DNA from: Eonycteris spelaea | Taxonomy: Eukaryota > Chordata > Mammalia > Chiroptera > Pteropodidae | Length of the DNA stretch: 64,000 bases | Assembly: GCA_003508835.1 (NCBI GenBank) | Contig: PUFA01000204.1 | Span: 930,001-994,000, forward strand | Direction: 5' to 3' | Shown: in pieces, positions 1 to 11,521 of the stretch | How positions within the stretch are numbered: position 1 is the first letter of the stretch | How the letters are laid out: every line of letters starts with the position of its first letter | The notes under the pieces: generated by a model | The model's input: the letters and a program-made list of their open reading frames with translations, nothing else | Databases searched by the model: none | Told to the model about the DNA's origin: nothing | Made by a program: the position numbers and the translations under genes

Positions 1-640
1 GCAATGAGACTGTCCACTACTAGCTGGTTAACCACACAGGTATGAATGCACCTCCTTTGCCATCACAGCCTGGCTCTGCTTGAGGCCTTGTGAGGCCTTA
101 AAGTGATGCCCCTCCATGTCCTGGTCACACACTATGCTATGCAGTTTTCACCTGGGGGTCCTTTCCCTGCACCCCACTGGATTTGACTCCATTTCTCCAC
201 TTAGCTGTGCCTTGAGTTCCTAAGAAATGCCAAGCCATGGCCCATCCTTCTCACTGCAATTTGCCAAGCCCAAGCCCAGGCAGTCTAAAGAGAACCACTC
301 CCAGGGACTGCTTTCCTGTCACCTCTGCGTCCCCCGGACTTGAAGGGGGTAGGGGAGGCAGCCCAGTCCACACCTCAGGGCCACAGAGCACAGATTCATC
401 CTGCCGTCAGTGCAGTTTCTGCCGCCTGGACCTTCCTTTGCCGTGCTGCCCACGGGGCCGGCTTGGGGCCCAGCACAGAATGGTGGGGCGAGGAGCATGA
501 AACCTTTTTAATCCAAGCCCAGCTGCTGGTGATGTGGGAAACGGGGAGGGGGTGCCCCTAGCGTACCCCCCCCCGCCCCCGCACTGAGACAGGGAGCCAG
601 CGAGGACAGGGAAGCGCCCTGCAGAGGCAGGGTGCCAGGC
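1..640. other. Unannotated stretch upstream, probably intron of the C3orf20-like gene
   Basis: I see no convincing exon or repeat family here. Short open frames occur on both strands but lack conserved-looking composition or paired splice sites. A C-run with one interruption lies near 565-580. If the exons at 3675 and 4441 belong to a + strand gene, this stretch is most likely one of its introns. Confidence 0.4.
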
Positions 641-790
641 CATGCCACAGACATGGCTTCAGATATGTCACTTTCCCTCCCTGGGCCTCAGTTGTCTCTC
701 TCTGGGTTGAGGACATCATTCCTTCAGGACCATTCTTAGAGGAGTGAGGTGAGAGAATCAAAAGCTGTAAGAGAAGACACATTCTGTAAT
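640..790 (+). repeat. MIR SINE fragment, weak
   Basis: The text resembles the MIR core, with a gtcact...cctgggcctcagtt segment followed by a decayed tail. It is strongly diverged and merges at its right edge into the degenerate tandem array that follows. Confidence 0.4.
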
Positions 791-1250
791 GACAAAACCC
801 GTACCCTGTAAACCGCAAAGCTCTGGGCAAACTATGACATGACCAGTCAGCCACGGAGCACCTTCCCAACTGTCTTGGAACCTACGGAAGACAAAGTCCT
901 TTGTAAAGTACCACACACCCAATAAATCACCAAGGGCTTTGGAAGCTGCGATGTGCCCTGTAACCTGCAAAGCATCTTGTCAAGTGCTGTGCACCCTCTG
1001 CCCAAACTGGGAGATGGACCCGCTCCAAAGCACTTTGTAAGTGGGAAGCCCTGTAAAGTGCTTCATAAACTGCAGTGTACCCTGCGCCCTGTAAAGCACT
1101 TTGTAAACCACGAGACACTCCATAAATGATGAAGTGCCTTATAAACTATCAAGTGCTCTGTGAAGTGCAGAGTACATTACAGACTGGAAAGGCACAGTGC
1201 TATGTAAATACCTAACACCCTCAATAGGCTTTGTAGACTATAAAGTACCA
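783..1250. repeat. Degenerate tandem array built on a ctgtaaag-cacttt-gtaaac motif
   Basis: At least ten imperfect copies of a roughly 25-40 bp unit are visible. They share ctgtaaag, (g/a)cactttgtaa or gtgcttcataaac, and tgcagtgta-type connectors, for example around 1047-1075 and 1088-1115. Divergence rises toward both ends. The core text resembles the 'taaagcgctt' segment near the MIR 3' end, so the array may be an old local expansion of a SINE fragment. No coding potential is evident. Confidence 0.6.
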
Positions 1251-1453
1251 TCCGTATGGAGGGGACGCTCTTTACGGTTGTGCCACTTAGTAACGCTCCT
1301 ACCTCTCACCCACCTGAGAAGAGGCAAAGGGAGACTGAAAGGGAGCAGAGGCAAGTAGGCAGGGGAGGGCTGGAGCTTGGTGTCAGGAAGCCTAGGTCTC
1401 TCCTCAGGTCAGCTGTCCTGGGGGCCCACACTCTCCTCTGCTGACCCTGCCAG

Positions 1454-1704
1454 GACCTCTTTGAAGATGGGGATAGGAAGAGTGTGCCAGAGCTCAGGGA
1501 GGAGCCAGCCACTTCCAGACCCTCCCACAGTGATGCTGCTCAGAGAGAGGCACTCAGCCCTTGCCAGCTGCTCACACCGGCATCCTCCCTCCGCACCCCC
1601 AGAAAGCACACCTGGAGTCTACCTCCCAAGGCCTTGCTTACTCTGTCCTCAAGTACTTCAACAGCTCTTGCAAAAGAGGGGTCAACCCGGGCTCTTGGAA
1701 GAGT
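1454..1704 (+). other. Candidate upstream exon of the C3orf20-like gene, uncertain
   Basis: A good acceptor (pyrimidine-rich tract ending in ccctgccag) precedes a region open in two + strand frames. One frame starts DLFEDGDRKSVPELREE. The other reads LPRPCLLCPQVLQQLLQKRG further on, possibly entered from a second acceptor at about 1602. A weak donor, gtgtgt, occurs at 1703; used from the second frame it would leave two codon bases, the phase that the exon at 3675 needs. I could not decide the frame or the boundaries, and this may be chance. Confidence 0.25.
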
Positions 1705-2159
1705 GTGTGATTTCTGCGTGTTTACAGGGACACTGCATGGCAGAGCTGGCCCTCGAACGTCCCTCCCTGTCCTAAGTTGCCTCTCCACCTCCACAGCCAG
1801 GCAGCGGGTCCCTAACTAGCCATGGCAGTTCTCAGCACAGCTCTGGTCCAGCTCCAGGGTTTTTGTGGCACTGTGAGCCTGTTGCTGACCTGCTCTATGT
1901 CAAGCCACTCTGTTAGGGGATCCAGACACATGTGAGGCATAGGCCAGGCCTGGCTGGTGAGATAAGACCTGTCAACTCATCGAGAGGAGAAAGTAGAAGC
2001 CTGCCAGAATGAGGCAATGCCCAGGTTCTCCACGTGTTATGAGGCGACTGTGGACCAGTTCATGAGGAGTCCTGGAAGACCTGTTGGAGCAGGGACCCCT
2101 GCTGAGGGGTAAGCAGGCAATGTCTAAGCAGGAAAGGGCATGTTGGGGGAACTTCTGTG

Positions 2160-2440
2160 ACGTGATCCTACAGGCCATGAGTAACTATTGAAGGTTCTTA
2201 AGCTGGGAAGAAGCTTGATCAGAGTGGGCTTTAGACTTATGAACGTGGCAGGGACTGGATTAGGGCTTACCAGGAAGGACATAACAAGCTTGTCACAGGA
2301 GTAGTCACGATGGATGAGGGTAGTTTTAAAGCCACCTCTGTCCTGTACTGGGGGCCTGAGTGGGCTGAATGGAGAGAAGTTACCCTCCTGAAGTGTAACA
2401 GGGGCCCAGAAACGGGGCTGCCTTGATGTCATGGAAAGGT
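2160..2440 (-). repeat. L2 LINE fragment
   Basis: Reads as the complement of L2: 'gtaactattgaaggttctta' and 'gaagcttgatcagagtggg' match the L2 segment usually seen as 'cattggagggttttaagcaggggagtgacatgatc'. It is old and diverged, and the edges are approximate. Confidence 0.55.
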
Positions 2441-2689
2441 GGGCTTCGTGTCCCGTAAAAGCCATGTAGGGAGGCATCAGTTTGACAAATGCAAATACTG
2501 TGAAATACCCAGATTATGTGACCCTTTTTGGTATTTCTCCATTTTTTATTTTTCTGGGGTCCTGAAAATGATGGAAGGGGCCTGCTCTCCCTCCTCCCCT
2601 CGTGTTTTGTCTCTTGTCTCTGAAGTGCCCTGCCCTTAAGTCAGTTGCATAGCAGGGACTCAATAAATATGAAGAGACTATGAAAGGGC

Positions 2690-2860
2690 AAGCCTTGTCT
2701 CTGCCATGAACCTACCATGTGTCATCCAGCAAGCCCAGCCTCCCCTCTCCTTTGGTCATTAAAATGGGAACCCTGAGCTGCCTGTCTCCCAGGGCTTCTG
2801 TGATGCTCAAAACCATCTCGTAACCCAGAAAGTGTTTGTAGACGGTGAATGGCTTCAAAG
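2690..2860 (+). repeat. MIR SINE fragment
   Basis: Contains the diverged MIR order: a cctcccctct(c)ctttggtcat segment, taaaatggga, then 'gggcttctgtgatgctcaaa', which corresponds to 'gggttgttgtgaggattaaa'. Strongly decayed. Confidence 0.5.
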
Positions 2861-2899
2861 CCTTGAGCTGTGGCACAAAGGTGAGGAGTGACGACGAGT

Positions 2900-3316
2900 G
2901 TTTATTAGTTTCTTAGGGCAGCCATAAGACTGTTCCAAAAACTGAGTGGCTTAAACAGAAATTTATTGTCTTGTGGTTCAGGAGGTTCGCAAATCTCAGA
3001 CGAAGGTATGGGAAGGCCAGGCTGTCTCTGAGCATGCTAGCAAAGGATCTCTTCCAGGCCTCCTAGATTCTGCTTGTTCCTGAGCCGTGGCAGAACCACT
3101 CCGGTCTTCACATGGCATTCCCCTTGTGTGTATGTCCACATGTCCCCCTTTTTATGAAGATAGCAGGTTTATTAGATTGAGGCTCACCCTACTCTGGTGT
3201 GACTTCATCTCAACTCTGCACCTGCAATGACCCTATTTCCTACATTCGGGAGTGCTAGGGATTAGGAGGACTCCTATATGTAAATTGGGGGTGGGGGGTG
3301 CATAACCCATAACACT
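2900..3316 (-). repeat. MLT1-type LTR (ERVL-MaLR), reverse orientation
   Basis: The left edge 'tattagtttcttagggcagcc', then 'actgagtggcttaaacagaaat', and the right edge 'cataacccataaca' are the complement of a MaLR LTR, which runs 'tgttatgg...' to '...aataca'. It is a solitary LTR without recognisable internal retroviral sequence. A polyadenylation-like aaatttattgt segment sits near the left end in the reverse sense. Confidence 0.75.
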
Positions 3317-3674
3317 ATACATGCTGACTGATCGTCTTGGCTTCCTATCCTCCCTCCTTTGCTCTCTTGATGGAGCCCTCCTGCCCCCACTGCAGGCCTC
3401 TCCAGCAGCCAGTGCTGAGTAGACAGATGTTATGGACACAGAGTTAGGGCAATCTTGACTTTCAAAAGAAGCCAGGGAAGCCGACCTCCAGTGAGTCTCT
3501 GGGTCCCCAGAGGGTCAGGTCCTCCTTTCACCCACCCTCTGGAGAAGCATCTACACCATTTTCTTTCCAGGAACTAGAAATTAAAGGGACAGTTCCCAGT
3601 GAGGGCTGCTGCCCAGGCATCTCCAGCTCTGGGCCTCCACCAAGCACTGTCTTCCCTTTCCTGCACCCCTGCAG

Positions 3675-3809
3675 TGCTTCAACCTCCATCCAGAGCCTGG
3701 AAGACCCTGACTCAGTCAAGAGAGCAATGCTGGAAGATATCCAAGGAAGCTTCTCCTCATTGAACTCATGGGACAAGATAGAGGAGCCTTCCTCTGAAGC
3801 TGAGAAGAG
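3675..3809 (+). CDS. C3orf20: Internal coding exon of a C3orf20-like gene
   Basis: The acceptor is tttcctgcacccctgcag and the donor is AGAAGAG|gtaggt. The exon is 135 nt, so length-neutral. Its first base completes a codon and two bases (AG) are left at the end. The open frame reads ASTSIQSLEDPDSVKRAMLE and continues DIQGSFSS...SEAEK. Joining AG to the first G of the exon at 4441 gives Arg and keeps the frame open to the stop at 4537, which is the best evidence that both exons are real. The gene name rests on synteny: in human, as I recall, C3orf20 (a FAM194-type protein of poorly known function) lies immediately 5' of FGD5 in the same orientation. I do not recognise the peptide itself. Confidence 0.6.
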
Positions 3810-4440
3810 GTAGGTGGCCACTTTGGCCTGGGGCTGAGGGGCCCTCCTGTGGTCAGCAGAATGGGGATGTCTCACAGCAGGGCCCTTGGCTCTGCCACAG
3901 GCCAGAGGCCACATAGGCTAAGTGACCTTGGGCAGTCATAATCCCCTGGGCACAGGTCTTCTCCAACAATCACTGACCTCTGGCCCATTTTGTCAATACA
4001 ATGTCCAGTTTGGTGTCGAGGCTGCTCTCTGGAGCTGCTGGCATTGGTCTGAGTGGTAGAGATTGATGTCTTTGGGATTGGAGTCTGTAAACTTTGTAGT
4101 GAAACCCCACAAAGCCTAGACCCATCTGTCTGAGAAGGGTAGAGACTACTGGCTCTCTCCCTGCCAGAAACTTCCTAGACCTGTCAAAAGTCCACTAACT
4201 TGTCTGTGTTCATTAGGAAGTGAAAAATCAAACATTTCTCATAAATATTGAAAAGCAAAACTGTGAGCACCAAGAAAAGTCACAGGTGCTGCTGGGACCC
4301 CCAGGTTGGAGTGACACCCAGAGGGCCTCAGCTGTGCACGATAGAGGACCACATCCACCTCAGCTCAGCTTGGAGCTCTGTCCAGACCAGCCCTCTCATC
4401 TTATTCCCCAGCATTTGCTTTTCTCTATTTTGATTTTTAG

Positions 4441-4537
4441 GATGAAACATCCTGATGTAGATCTGCATCCTCACATCAAAACTAGGAGGGGCAGTAGGAG
4501 GATAACCACCTGGAAGAAACTGGCCTCCAAGAAGTGA
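4441..4537 (+). CDS. C3orf20: Terminal coding exon of a C3orf20-like gene
   Basis: The acceptor is cttttctctattttgatttttag. The first G completes an Arg codon from the exon ending at 3809. The frame then reads MKHPDVDLHPHIKTRRG, continues SRRITTWKKLASKK, and stops at TGA. The C terminus is strongly basic. An AATAAA signal lies 120 bp past the stop, so exon, stop and poly(A) signal form a normal 3' gene end. Assignment to C3orf20 is from gene order, not from recognised sequence. Confidence 0.6.
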
Positions 4538-4685
4538 TGCAGCCCCTCAGGCCCTCAGCCACCCGGAGCAACAGGCCTGGATGTGGCTCCTTCCACACCC
4601 AGCCCACCACCCTGTCCCACCTCCCAGCCCTACCCGCTTTCTCTGAGCCTCTATGTAATAAACAAGTGTACCTCCAGCCTCTGGG
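4538..4685 (+). terminator. 3' UTR and polyadenylation signal of the C3orf20-like gene
   Basis: A canonical AATAAA occurs at 4657-4662. A GT/T-rich element (aagtgtacctcc, then ctctgggtg) follows within about 30 bp, the usual downstream element position. The 3' UTR would be only about 140 nt. Confidence 0.6.
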
Positions 4686-4974
4686 TGAGGCCATGGGCGA
4701 GGCTGGCTCTACAAGGCCAGAGGACCCCCAGCAGCCCTGTTCCAGGCCAAGTCCTTGGAAACTTGGTTTCTCCGACCCAGAGCTTCCTCTGTGGCCAACG
4801 AGGTCAGCCTGGGAATCTCACGCTCCCAAGGAAACAAACTCCTCCAAGGGGGCCAAGCCAAATGAGATGGTAACCCTGGAGGTGGGCGGGGGGAGGGGCG
4901 TCTGAGATGGGACTAAACTACGCCCCCCTCCTCTTCGCTGGGTAGGGAAGGGCTTAGGTTCTGGCCCAGGTGAA

Positions 4975-5225
4975 AAACAGGGTGTGAGAGAAAAAAGGGG
5001 TGGGGGGACACAGAAAGAGGAAAGTGGAACGGATGGGAGAAAAGAAAAGGGAGAGATGGGGAGATGAGACAGTGAGAAGGGAAAGAGCGGGAGGGAGGGA
5101 AGTAGGAGGGGGAAGAGAGAGAAACGTGGTGAGGGAGGGTGCGACGGAGGAAGAAGTCAGGGAGGAGGGAGAATAAAGGGCAGGTGGAAAGAGGAGGAGA
5201 GGCATGGCGTGGGGCAGAAGAAGCA
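4975..5225 (+). repeat. Purine-rich (GA-rich) low-complexity tract
   Basis: About 250 bp of nearly uninterrupted A and G on the + strand, with runs such as gggagggagggaag and aaaagaaaagggagaga. It begins about 300 bp after the poly(A) signal of the upstream gene. It explains the long low-complexity open frames seen on the reverse strand here. Confidence 0.85.
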
Positions 5226-6859
5226 GTGACAGGCCACACCCAGGGACGCTTTGGTAGCACCCTGAAAGCCAGAGTGAGTCCCTGGGTCCCCCATTTGCTA
5301 ATGTTCCCATTTGGCCCAGCCTCAGTGCCTGACCTAATAGGCCTGAAGATTCCTTACCAGCATCAGGGGCCCAGAGACGACAGCTGACACCTCCCTGGTG
5401 GCACTTGAGAGGGACAGATAGCACAGCAGCTCTGGGCCCACTTGTTGGAGGCTCCCAGAGCCACCTCCCAGGAGGAGAGCACGGACCTCATAGGTCTGCT
5501 TTGTTTTCCAAGCCCAGAAGAGACTTCAGGTCCTCATCTGTGAGTGATATTCAGTGACATACTCTACACTTAACTGCTTGTGCTCCCTTTGTATTAGATG
5601 CTTTGTTAATCTGAAATTGTTGAGGTTTAATTGTTATCCTTTGTATCGTTCAAAGGCTTTTTTTAAAAAAAATTATTCATTTGTCCCCTAGAAATGAATT
5701 TGAAATAACATGCTGTGTTCGTAACCCTGCATCCTTTCATACTTAAGGGGCCTGATATTTGTTAGGTGTCCTGGGCGTCCAATGACTCTCCCCACCTCCC
5801 CATCTGAGCACAAGGACACACAAGGACCAGAAGGCAAGGGGAAGCAAGTTCCACCTCTGTCCTGGCATGCAGGCACCTTCCAACCCCTCGGACACAACAC
5901 TGCAAAGGTTGGAAAGAAGATGTCGCTCACCCTCTTACCTTCCACCCTGAATCCAACGCCGGGCCTGCTTGCTCAGCCCTGCATGTCCACAGCCGTAAGC
6001 ACAGGGAGTACAGACCTATCTCTAAAGGGCAGGCCCTGTCCCAACCCAGGTGCCCGCCTCCCTGAAATGGGCTGAATGTGAGCAGGGACGCCTCCTGCTG
6101 ATAGGACAGGGCTCAGCCAATGTCCAATGCTACATAATTAAATTGTTCCCTGGGGGAGGAGGGAGAAAATGGGAAGCCCCCTTCCCCACGGGAACACTAG
6201 GAGAGACGGATACGCTTCACCCTTGCAACACTGCCCTAAACAAACCAGGCATGACGGAAAGGTGTGAGATTATCTGAAACAGTCAAACTCTTGACTAAAG
6301 TAGCTGGATTTTATCTTTAAGCTCCCTTCTACCATCTTTTTTTTAGACTTAGGGAAGTCCAAGGCTTTCTAAAGCAAAAAGCTGTGGCATGACTCTAGTG
6401 GAAGCTCCAGAGATGGCGAAAACATCACACATACTGCTGCCATTCACCCCAGGCCCTTCCAGGCATCGCTAATCAATCACAGCGGTCTGAATCTAGGAGA
6501 TGCTTCAGCAAAAGTCCAGGCAGCCACTACCAATCAACTACTAATCTTTGCCAGACATGGAGTAGTCCTCTCCCACACAAGGGCCTCAGTTTTCAGGAAG
6601 ACTTTTTGGAGGCAGTGAAGGTAGAGTTAGAGCCAGAGTCTAGAGGGTAGGTCTTATTAGGACATCTCACTGTGTGCTACCTGTGCCAGCAGGAAAGTAA
6701 AGGGTGACATGATTACATGCCTCCCAGGTACTTAGCCTGCCAAGGGGCATGTAATGCTCAGTAGCCCCAGGACCCTTATCACTGAACACTCTTTCCCCAA
6801 TCCTTGTTCAGATTGACCCAGCAGAAGGCCCAGGAGGGGAAGACTATACATGAATAGAC

Positions 6860-7010
6860 ACAGAGTCAAAAAATATTAAGACTAGAAGGAAACCCAGGCA
6901 TTAGGGTATCTAATCTCTCACTTTCTAAAGAGGGAGGCTTAGGCCCTGAGAAAGGAAGGGACAGTCAGAGGCCATACAGTCAGCACATGGTAGCACTAGG
7001 TAAGGTGCCT
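6860..7010 (-). repeat. MIR/MIR3-type SINE fragment
   Basis: Complement-type MIR text: 'actagaaggaaaccc', 'ctttctaaagagggaggcttaggccctgagaaagg', then 'gccatacagtcagcacatggtag', matching the usual gaggaaactgaggcccagagagg ... cacacagctagtaagtgg order. Confidence 0.55.
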
Positions 7011-7571
7011 GCTACCAAATCCACCATCTTTCGTTCACTTCATCCCTCTGTGTGGAGGTGGACCCAGGGCCAGAGGAAAGGGGAACCAGGAGGGCAGTGA
7101 GACGAAGATAAGACTTTCATTTCCAGCTGTAGTATGGATTAAATGGCCTGGAAAAAAATCTCATTACAAAACACGCAGAGATATTGAATAACATAAATCA
7201 AATGCTGTTTTAATTACATATTGGCACTCCCAGGTAGTGAGGAAAGTCTTCAAGGGCTTAAAGAGGATGTGGGAAACCAAATGGTAAGCAAGCACTAAAA
7301 CCACAGTGGTCCAGAGGCTGTTTTATTCACCCCAGTGACCCAGAACCTCGGCTTTAATGGCTGTAGGAGACGTGAGACAAAACTTTGGGCCTGAGTAAGA
7401 CACCAAGCTTTAAATGAGACTACCAAATGTAAATCTGGGACCCTTAATACATACAAACTGACAAGGAAACTTGAATGTCTCACTCAGTCTCAGAGAGAAA
7501 TGTTTTGGTTATGGATCCTTCTGAAAATGTATAACCCAGGTTGGCCTTCCAGAGACTTGGGGGTTTAGTGT

Positions 7572-7640
7572 GTATCTATATCTATATCTATATCTATATC
7601 TATATCTATATCTATATCTATATCTATTATCTATATATCT
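7572..7640 (+). repeat. (ATCTAT)n microsatellite
   Basis: About eleven near-perfect hexamer copies, followed by a decayed tail (tattatctatatatct). The open frames through it on both strands (YRYRYR and LYLYLY) are repeat artefacts. Confidence 0.95.
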
Positions 7641-7759
7641 GCTGTCTATGAGGTCTGGGAAACCCAGGCCCGACGGAAACAAACACAAATCTTCTCTGAA
7701 GATATTCACTCTCAGCCTAGACCTCATAGGACTCCCACAGGAAGAATCCAGATGAACTC

Positions 7760-8310
7760 ACAACCCAAAATTTAAAAATATAAGCCAAAGTGAATAAAAA
7801 CAAATATTGAACATTAAGTTGGGCATACAAGACTTTGGATATTGGACTTGTCAGACAATATAAAATGAATATTTTTTTCAACATTTATATACAAGAAGGA
7901 TCTGAAAGCATAAGCAAGAGGAAGACACTATCAAACAAAATACAGACTGAATTTTACTTCCAGGCATGGTGTGACTGGTACTAGAGTGTCCTCCTGACAC
8001 AAACAACCAGGACAAGCGAAAGTGAGTTTTAGAATTCCCCAGCTTTCTTCTCCTGGAGATAATTTCTGGATCCCTGTGCAGAGAGAGAGAATTCAAGCAG
8101 AGCATGAAATATTGTTGAACTGAGGCAAGAGAAGCAGAGTTTATAGAGACAGCAGTGAACAGAATTTGTGAGGCAGGGTATCAGAGAAGAGAGAGCCATG
8201 CAGACAGAACGCTAGAAATCTGCATAGGGTCTCCCTGAGTCTTCAGCTGAATACTGAACCACACATTTTAGGGTGTGGCCTCATGAGGCCAGGTAAAGAA
8301 CTGGATTTCC
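7760..8310 (+). repeat. Probable L1/HAL1-type LINE remnant
   Basis: AT-rich text with phrases such as 'ggatattggacttgtcagacaatataaaatgaat' that recall L1M or HAL1 upstream regions. It sits directly 5' of a clear L1 3' end in the same orientation. Low confidence because the divergence is high. Confidence 0.35.
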
Positions 8311-8319
8311 ACAAGTCAA

Positions 8320-9465
8320 AGAATGAAGTTAGACCCTTTTCTAACACCATATTAAAAAAAATGAACTTCAAATGGGCAAAGGACCTAAAGATAAGACCTA
8401 AAACATAAAGCTCTTAGAGAAAACGTAGGACGAAAGCATTGTGCTATTAGATTTGGCAATGTTTTCATGGATATGACACCAAAGCACAGGCAACAAATGA
8501 AAAAATGGACAAATTCAACTTTTAAATATTTGTGCATCAAAAGGTACTATTCACAGAAAAAAAAGGCAGCCCATAGAATGGGAGGAAATATTGAAAATCA
8601 TATATCTGATAAGAAATGAATACCCAGAATATATAATTTCTGAAAGAACTTAATTCAAAACTGGACGAAGGACCTGAAGAGTCTTTTTTCCCAAAGATGA
8701 TACACAAGTGTCCAATAAGCACATGAAAAGATGCTCAACATCACTAATCATCAGAGAAATAGCAATCAAAACTACAATGAGATGCCACCTCACATGCATC
8801 AGGATAGCTACTGTCCAAAATAAATAAATAAATAAAAACAGAAAACAGAAAATGTTGGTAAGGATATGGAGAAACTGAAACCTTTATGCGCTGTTGGTGG
8901 GAATGTAAAATGGTTCATCCACTGTGAAAAATAAGATGGAGTTTCCCCAAAAAATTAAAAATAGGAATACTATATGACCCAGCAATTTCATTTCTAAATA
9001 TACGCAAAAGAATTGAAGGTAGGGTCTTGAAGAGATATTTGTGCCCCCATGTTGACAGCAGCATTATTCACAACAGCTAAAATGCGAAAGCAACCCAAGT
9101 TTCCATCGACAGATGAATAGATAATCAAAATTTGGTCTACATATACAGCAGGATATCGTTTAACCTTTAAAAGGAGGGAACTTCTGCAATATGCTACAAT
9201 ATAATTTAACCCTGAAGATGTAAAGCTGAATGAAATAAGCCAGTCACAAAAAGTCAATTACTGTATGACTCCACCTACATGAAGTCCCTAGAAAAGTCCA
9301 AAGCACAGAAAGTAGAATGGTAGTTGCCAAGGGCTGGGAGGAAAGGATAATGGGAGTTATTATTTAATGGGTATAGAATTGTAATTTTACAAAATGAAAA
9401 TGCATAAAATGACAAAATTTATGTTATGTGTATTTTACCTCAAAAACAAAACAAAACAAAAGCCC
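8320..9465 (+). repeat. L1 LINE 3' portion (L1M class), sense
   Basis: The L1 ORF2 3' text is recognisable in order: 'aaaggacctaaagataagacc', 'gacaccaaagcacaggcaac', 'atgctcaacatcactaatcatcag', 'actacaatgagatgccacctcac', 'ctgttggtgggaatgtaaaatgg', 'atgacccagcaatttcatt', then a 3' UTR with 'agtagaatggtagttgccaag' and a (caaaa)n tail at about 9440-9462. It is full of stops and frameshifts. Confidence 0.9.
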
Positions 9466-9617
9466 TGCAGCAAGCATTTTCCTTAAGGGAGACACTTTAA
9501 ACACATTCTCTGTAAAGTTAGGTACAAGACAAGGGTACTACAGTCAATACCGCTTTCCAAAATATGTTGAAAATCCTGAGCCCTATATGGAAAAAAGAGA
9601 AATAAACGTGTTAAGTC

Positions 9618-9992
9618 AGTTTAGGCTGCTATTCCAAAATACCACAGACTGAGTGGTTTAAACAACTAAAATTTATTTCTCACTGTCTGGAGCCTGGAAG
9701 TTTAAGATCAAGGTGCCAGTACGGTGGGGTTTTTGGTGAGGTCCCTCTTCTTGGGCATGGCCTTCCTCCAAGGTATGACTTTCTTTGGTGTGCGCTCACA
9801 GAGAGGAATCTGTCTCTTCCTCTTCTTAGAAGAGCACTGATCTCATCATGGGGCTCTACCCTCACGACCTCGCCTAAACCTGATTACCTCCTGAAGGCTC
9901 TGCCTCCAAATTACCATCACATTACGGGTCAGGGCTTCGATGTAGGAACTTGGGAGGGACAGAACAAACAAATGTTCAGTCCATAACAAAGA
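9618..9992 (-). repeat. MLT1-type LTR (ERVL-MaLR), reverse orientation
   Basis: The left part 'taggctgctattccaaaataccacagactgagtgg', the middle 'gagcctggaagtttaagatcaag' and the right edge 'gttcagtccataac' are the complement of a MaLR LTR. It is solitary, with no internal gene seen. Confidence 0.8.
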
Positions 9993-9994
9993 GA

Positions 9995-10135
9995 TATAAG
10001 ACTGTGAAAGGAGAAGATAAAATTGCTACCATTTTTGCAGTGATTAATCACCAATCCAGAAAAAGCAACCAAGAATTAATAGACAAACTTTGAGCTAATA
10101 TGGATTCAACAAGGTGCTGGAACACAAGCAAGCAA
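9995..10135 (+). repeat. L1 ORF2-type fragment
   Basis: 'aagaattaatagacaaactttgagctaatatggattcaacaaggt' resembles the L1 ORF2 segment 'gaattaataaatgaattcagcaaggttgc'. Short and old. Confidence 0.4.
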
Positions 10136-10479
10136 CACGAAAGTCAGTTTCTCACAGTGAGAAGCGGTGGGCCAGTTGCACGCACAATAATACAGGGTCT
10201 TAAAGACTCAGCACAAGTGGATGAGAAACAGATTGAGATCCATAACACAGTGACATTGGTGCCAGGAGTGAACTGAAGCAGGAGAAAGATGGAGCAGAGT
10301 GATTGATTGCCTGAGAGAGGATAGGGCTTCTCTTCTGAGAGCCCAAGAGGTCTCAGGAAGATGAAGAATAAACCGGAGGCCCATAGTTGTAGAGATCCCT
10401 AACACCCCTCACCCGGAACCAGCAAGTATATCTCCCTTCAAAAACCAAAACCTGCTTCTCCCTGCGTTCCTCCTCCATT

Positions 10480-10660
10480 CAAACCTTGAGACTGTAGGCA
10501 AGTGACTTTGGTCGTTAGGACTTCACTTCTTCATCTATAGATTGGGAATGATGACAGTTACAACCTCCCAGGGATGTGGGTGAATTAAATATGATATGGC
10601 AGAAGAAGGACTTAGCTCATGCTTGGTAACTGTGGATGAAAATAACTATTTATTAATAAA
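10480..10660 (+). repeat. MIR SINE
   Basis: The MIR order is clear: 'ggcaagtgactttggtcg', 'cttcttcatctatagattggg', 'gatgtgggtgaattaaat', 'gacttagctcatgcttggtaac'. Confidence 0.7.
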
Positions 10661-10719
10661 GTGATTAACACTCTTACCATTTGCCCCAAAACGACTCACC
10701 AGCAGTGCTTGTGGCTGCT

Positions 10720-11521
<802 letters not shown>

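Noticed and set aside
7509..7755. YRYRYR and LYLYLY frames
   Set aside because: Products of the ATCTAT microsatellite.
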